A DNA stretch of 5,499 nt, from assembly GCA_945835865.1 (NCBI GenBank), contig CAMAJQ010000074.1:1-5499 (forward strand), in the 5' to 3' direction. Position 1 is the stretch's first letter; each line of letters begins with the position of its first letter. The stretch is from an uncultured Clostridia bacterium (lineage in GTDB: Bacteria; Bacillota; Clostridia; Christensenellales; Borkfalkiaceae). Positions 5,384-5,499 of this stretch are shown here, in pieces. The translations under genes were made by a program, and so were the position numbers. The notes beneath the pieces were generated by a model, which saw only the letters and a program-made list of their open reading frames with translations, made no database searches and was not told where the DNA came from.

Positions 5384-5403
5384 GGGGAAAAGAAAGGGGA
5401 AAA
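5384..5403. repeat. Short tandem direct repeat in the intergenic spacer
   Basis: GGGGAAAA occurs twice (5384-5391 and 5396-5403), separated by GAAA. It sits in the gap between the cut gene and the P-loop promoter, about 50 bases upstream of the -35 box. It may be simple low-complexity sequence. Confidence 0.35.
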
Positions 5404-5433
5404 CCTTCTTTTTTGCTCTTCTATGCGGCGTTT

Positions 5434-5499
5434 TCAGACGAATTCCCGGAGAAAACGGGCGAGTAGATCCGTCCCTTCCGAGATATCCTCTTCGGAAAC
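5434..5499 (-). CDS. C-terminal end of a gene cut by the window edge, aminotransferase-like tail
   Basis: On the minus strand the frame starting at 5499 gives 21 codons and then TGA (5434-5436). The residues include SEEDISEGTDLLARFLREF. The pattern SEEx-I-xEGxxxLAxFL is typical of the last helix of fold-type I PLP aminotransferases (class I/II and MocR-like). With so few residues this is only a resemblance. The other two frames are also open across part of the stretch, but they give basic, low-complexity peptides, one of which would run through the promoter at 5307-5335. No clear terminator follows; 5336-5433 is a non-coding, A/T- and homopolymer-rich spacer. Confidence 0.5.
   Translation of the reverse strand, partial: VSEEDISEGTDLLARFLREFV

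Noticed and set aside
5310..5497. Alternative open frame on the minus strand through the 5' spacer
   Set aside because: Its translation is basic and Lys/Arg/Pro-rich, has no start, and would run through a strong promoter. The frame ending at 5434 gives a far more protein-like tail.

Overview
The window looks like chromosomal DNA from a Clostridia-type member of the Bacillota, probably an uncultured or gut lineage. This rests on Gram-positive style AGGAGG ribosome sites, near-consensus sigma-A promoters, and a DUF5685 / J-domain-like / small membrane protein trio that I associate with Clostridia. It is inference from family resemblance, not a database result. All genes read on the minus strand, so transcription runs from high to low coordinates.

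Region by region in the direction of transcription: (1) 5499-5434 is the last 21 codons of a gene that enters from outside, with a tail resembling a fold-type I aminotransferase. (2) A strong promoter (5307-5335) drives a two-gene unit. The first gene is a 136-residue P-loop protein (5276-4866). Eight bases later comes a 277-residue protein (4857-4024) that reads like a gutted threonine synthase: both ends of the family are recognisable, but the PLP lysine and phosphate loop are gone. (3) A second near-consensus promoter (3999-4027) has its -35 box over the stop codon of the previous gene. It drives three tightly coupled genes: a DUF5685 protein (3949-3098), a J-domain-like protein with a cysteine-rich tail (3101-2484; ATGA overlap) and a six-helix membrane protein (2482-1964; TGAAATG junction). 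A short terminator follows (1924-1948). (4) rlmD (1876-158) encodes a 23S rRNA uracil-5 methyltransferase with an extra C-terminal domain of about 105 residues. A textbook terminator (118-148) ends it. Bases 1-117 hold no gene I can support.

The most interesting points are these. The DUF5685 protein carries two aspartate-rich motifs spaced like those of squalene/phytoene synthases. The threonine-synthase-like protein appears to be a catalytically dead derivative. The J-like protein lacks HPD and ends in eight cysteines within about 20 residues. The extension of RlmD has a sharply AT-rich stretch. Two promoter-proximal leaders carry similar hairpins immediately ahead of the ribosome site. I see no CRISPR array, mobile element, tRNA or rRNA gene.
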